Below, one piece after another: positions 62,271-64,000 of a stretch of 64,000 bases of DNA. Position numbers and translations under genes: made by a program. Location of the stretch: positions 1 through 64,000 of the forward strand of contig NZ_JBNILN010000007.1 in assembly GCF_050107715.1 (NCBI RefSeq). The letters are read 5' to 3'. Every line of letters starts with the position of its first letter. Position 1 is the stretch's first letter. The notes under the pieces were generated by a model. That model did no database searches. It was not told the DNA's origin and saw only the letters and a program-made list of their open reading frames with translations. This DNA comes from Metabacillus_B sp050107715. Its GTDB lineage: Bacteria > Bacillota > Bacilli > Bacillales > Bacillaceae.

Positions 62271-62855
62271 ATGTTGAATTACCCGCTTATGGATCCCCCG
62301 TTTAATTTAAAGGATTTTGATGAAATGACTAAAAAGGAAGCACAGAATCATTTTGATTGGTATACAGGTGAAATTCCAGCGAGACTCAGGTTACTTAAGC
62401 AGGCTTATACAGAAACTAGTGAAGGAAAATTAGAAGATTTGGATTTATCTCCACATTCATTAGTGAACCTTTGGACGTGGTTCCTGTCTAAAATCGAAAT
62501 CGAATTTTATACAGCTGACGAAATAGCTGATAAGCATCGGAAACTGCCGGAATGGTTGCATAAAGAAGTGGGCGAAAAAAAGCTAAGTACAGCCACACTG
62601 TGTGTAGCAATGGATATAGGAATTTACTTTGGGGAAGTTTTTGTTAAGAATTTTAATCATTTAAACTGGGGAGTTAAGTTTAAGCCTAAATCTTATGCTC
62701 ATGTGAACCGGCCAGTTATTTTAGGATTTAGTGCAGGAAAACAAGAAATGAATCCATCAAATTTAATTCATAACCTATCACTTGAAGCTATAGAAGAGGG
62801 AAGTGAAAATAAAAGCCTGTACAATTTATTTAAAGTGTGGGAAGAGGATATTTAG
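62271..62855 (+). CDS. Probable immunity protein of cassette 3
   Basis: 194 residues, soluble. I do not recognise the family. It begins MLNYPLMDPPFNLKDFDEM, has WYTGEIPARLRLLKQAY and LVNLWTWFLSKIEIEFYTAD, and ends in acidic residues. ATG 62271 lies close after AAGGGAGTGGAG; a GTG six bases earlier would belong to that site. It starts 11 bases after the toxin stop, the tight spacing expected of an immunity gene. Confidence 0.72.
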   Translation: MLNYPLMDPPFNLKDFDEMTKKEAQNHFDWYTGEIPARLRLLKQAYTETSEGKLEDLDLSPHSLVNLWTWFLSKIEIEFYTADEIADKHRKLPEWLHKEVGEKKLSTATLCVAMDIGIYFGEVFVKNFNHLNWGVKFKPKSYAHVNRPVILGFSAGKQEMNPSNLIHNLSLEAIEEGSENKSLYNLFKVWEEDI

Positions 62856-62915
62856 ACATTTTAAACGAAGGGACGGGACAGACCTGGCCTGACTAGGTTC
62901 CATGTCAAACTTTAG

Positions 62916-62954
62916 GAAAGCTCTGAACAGAGAAACTCTCTGCGGAGCTTTCTC
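62916..62954 (+). terminator. Terminator before cassette 4
   Basis: GAAAGCTC (62916-62923) and GAGCTTTC (62945-62952) with an inner CAGAGA/TCTCTG stem. It matches the hairpin before cassette 1. Confidence 0.75.
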
Positions 62955-62975
62955 TTGAAAATCAGTATAAAAAAT

Positions 62976-63878
62976 GGGAATCCCAGCCGTTTGCGACCTA
63001 TCAATACAACGAAAACGGTGAACGGAACTGTCACCAACTATTTCTACGAAGGGGACAGTTTAAACGTCCTCTACCAAACCAACGGCAGCAACCAAGTCGT
63101 CCGCTCCTACACCTATTCAGAAGGCGGCCAGCTGCTTTCAATGAAGAAGGGCTCAACCCAATACTTCTATCACTACAATGCCCGCGGAGACGTCGTTGCG
63201 TTAACGGACGCCCAAAGCAATGTCATGGCTTCCTATGAGTATGATGCATGGGGAAAAGTACTGAAAGAAGTCGAGCAGGATTCGGTAAAGGACAATCCTT
63301 ATCGGTATGCAGGGTATCAATATGATAAAGAAACAGTAATGTATTATCTGATGGCCCGGTATTATGAGCCGAAGCATGGTGTCTTTTTATCAATTGACCC
63401 TGAATCCGGAATGGATGATGATCTCCTTTCTCAAAATGGCTACAACTACGCCCATAACAACCCGATAAAGTATTTTGATCCAGATGGGTTACAAGCTAAG
63501 CGTGTTACGGGCAGTGCCGGCGGAAGAGCTTTTCCAGTTTGAACACCTAGAAGTGTTCCCTCAAATAAGAATTCAGGGATTAAAAATAGTATACCTAGTA
63601 AAAAATCGATTTTAAATAAGGTTTTCTTGCCGACCAAAGGTAAAATAAGATATGTTCCGCCCAGTAATTGGTCCCCGTCTCAACCTTTACCTAAAATTAA
63701 AGGTGGCTACAAAGATAAATTCGGGAATATTTGGGTTAAAGGGCCGTCTAGAACTAAAGGGCAATCCTTTGAATGGGATGTGCAATTCTCTAAAACGGGA
63801 AAAAAAAGCCTTGGACATTTAAGTAGAGATGGAAAACATTTAAATGTTTCCTTAGACGGAAAAATAACGCATAGGTGA
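62976..63878 (+). pseudogene. Rhs/WapA-type C-terminal cassette 4 with Ntox17-like toxin, interrupted
   Basis: Core homology begins near 62976. Relative to the other copies, about 20 bases are missing after CAATACAACGAA. The Rhs core has ETV where others have ETG. The core ends DPDG and the shared linker TGSAGGRAFPV; a TGA at 63540 replaces CGA. In the same frame beyond it the toxin is intact: GYKDKFGNIWVKGPSRTKGQ, FEWDVQFS, LGHLSRDGKHLNVSLDGKIT, an Ntox17 pattern. So a nonsense change silences an otherwise complete module. Confidence 0.8.
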
Positions 63879-63890
63879 GGTGAAAGATTC

Positions 63891-64000
63891 ATGTTTATAC
63901 GCTTGTATCTTAATGCTAAAAGTAAACTTGAAGCTCAATCTGTGCTACAAAGAGTTCTGTTTAAATTTAAACCTATATTAGAAAACATAGAGTTCCATAG
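63891..64000 (+). CDS. Start of a cassette 4 immunity gene (partial, runs off the window)
   Basis: A frame opens at ATG 63891 (MFIRLYLNAKSKLEAQSVLQ and on) with GAGGTGA eight bases upstream, 12 bases after the toxin stop, and is open to 64000. The position fits the immunity gene of the Ntox17-like toxin. Too short for a family call. Confidence 0.6.
   Translation, partial: MFIRLYLNAKSKLEAQSVLQRVLFKFKPILENIEFH

Overview
The window comes from a spore-forming Bacillaceae (Bacillus/Metabacillus type) with a pigmented lifestyle. Evidence: gene content and order follow the Bacillus subtilis yhf-yhj-yis segment (lcfB, yhfN, comK, yhjD, yhjE, addBA, sbcDC, yisB, gerPA-F, a Spo0E-type gene, yisK, yisL, yisN, asnO, a yisP/crtM homologue, yisQ, yisR). 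Shine-Dalgarno sites are strong Gram-positive ones, and spore genes (gerP, spo0E-like, yisK, an SplB-like radical SAM enzyme) are present. Species cannot be named from the sequence alone.

Left part (1-13 kb): the right end of an IS200/IS605 (TnpB-type) element, a secreted or anchored Excalibur-domain protein, a FadR-controlled fatty-acid module (lcfB plus an enoyl-CoA hydratase, with a perfect FadR operator), an azlCD branched-chain amino acid exporter, the M48 protease yhfN, two GNAT acetyltransferases, the glyoxylate shunt operon aceBA, an IDEAL-domain protein and the competence regulator comK.

Middle (13-39 kb): yhjD/yhjE around a LexA-type box, an MFS exporter, the recombination operon addB-addA-sbcD-sbcC-yisB (a LexA-like box sits between its -35 and -10), the spore germinant-permeation operon gerPA-F on the minus strand with a sigma-K-like promoter, a DUF418 membrane protein, a Spo0E-type phosphatase, a radical SAM protein, yisK, a 0.9-kb field of nested tandem repeats, rocD, yisL, yisN and asnO.

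Carotenoid block (39-48 kb): two convergent transcription units encode a C30 carotenoid pathway. Rightward: two CrtN-type desaturases, CrtM and a second YisL-like protein. Leftward: a CruF-like hydratase, an acyltransferase and a CrtP-type desaturase/oxygenase. They sit where B. subtilis keeps only yisP, so yisP looks like the relict of such a cluster. A MATE exporter (yisQ), an AraC regulator (yisR) and an old-yellow-enzyme reductase follow.

Right end (52-64 kb): an accessory island. It starts with a decayed GNAT gene and a frameshifted metalloprotease-like/DUF2750 gene, then has four 5'-truncated Rhs/WapA-type cassettes. Each carries the same YD-repeat/Rhs core, a different C-terminal toxin (REase-fold, His-rich, a second REase-like, and Ntox17-like) and its own downstream immunity-type gene (DUF4304-like, ankyrin, unknown, and one cut by the window end). 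Toxin and immunity parts are visibly AT-richer than the core. The array looks like a silent store of toxin/immunity modules for recombination into a full-length Rhs/WapA gene that is not in this window.
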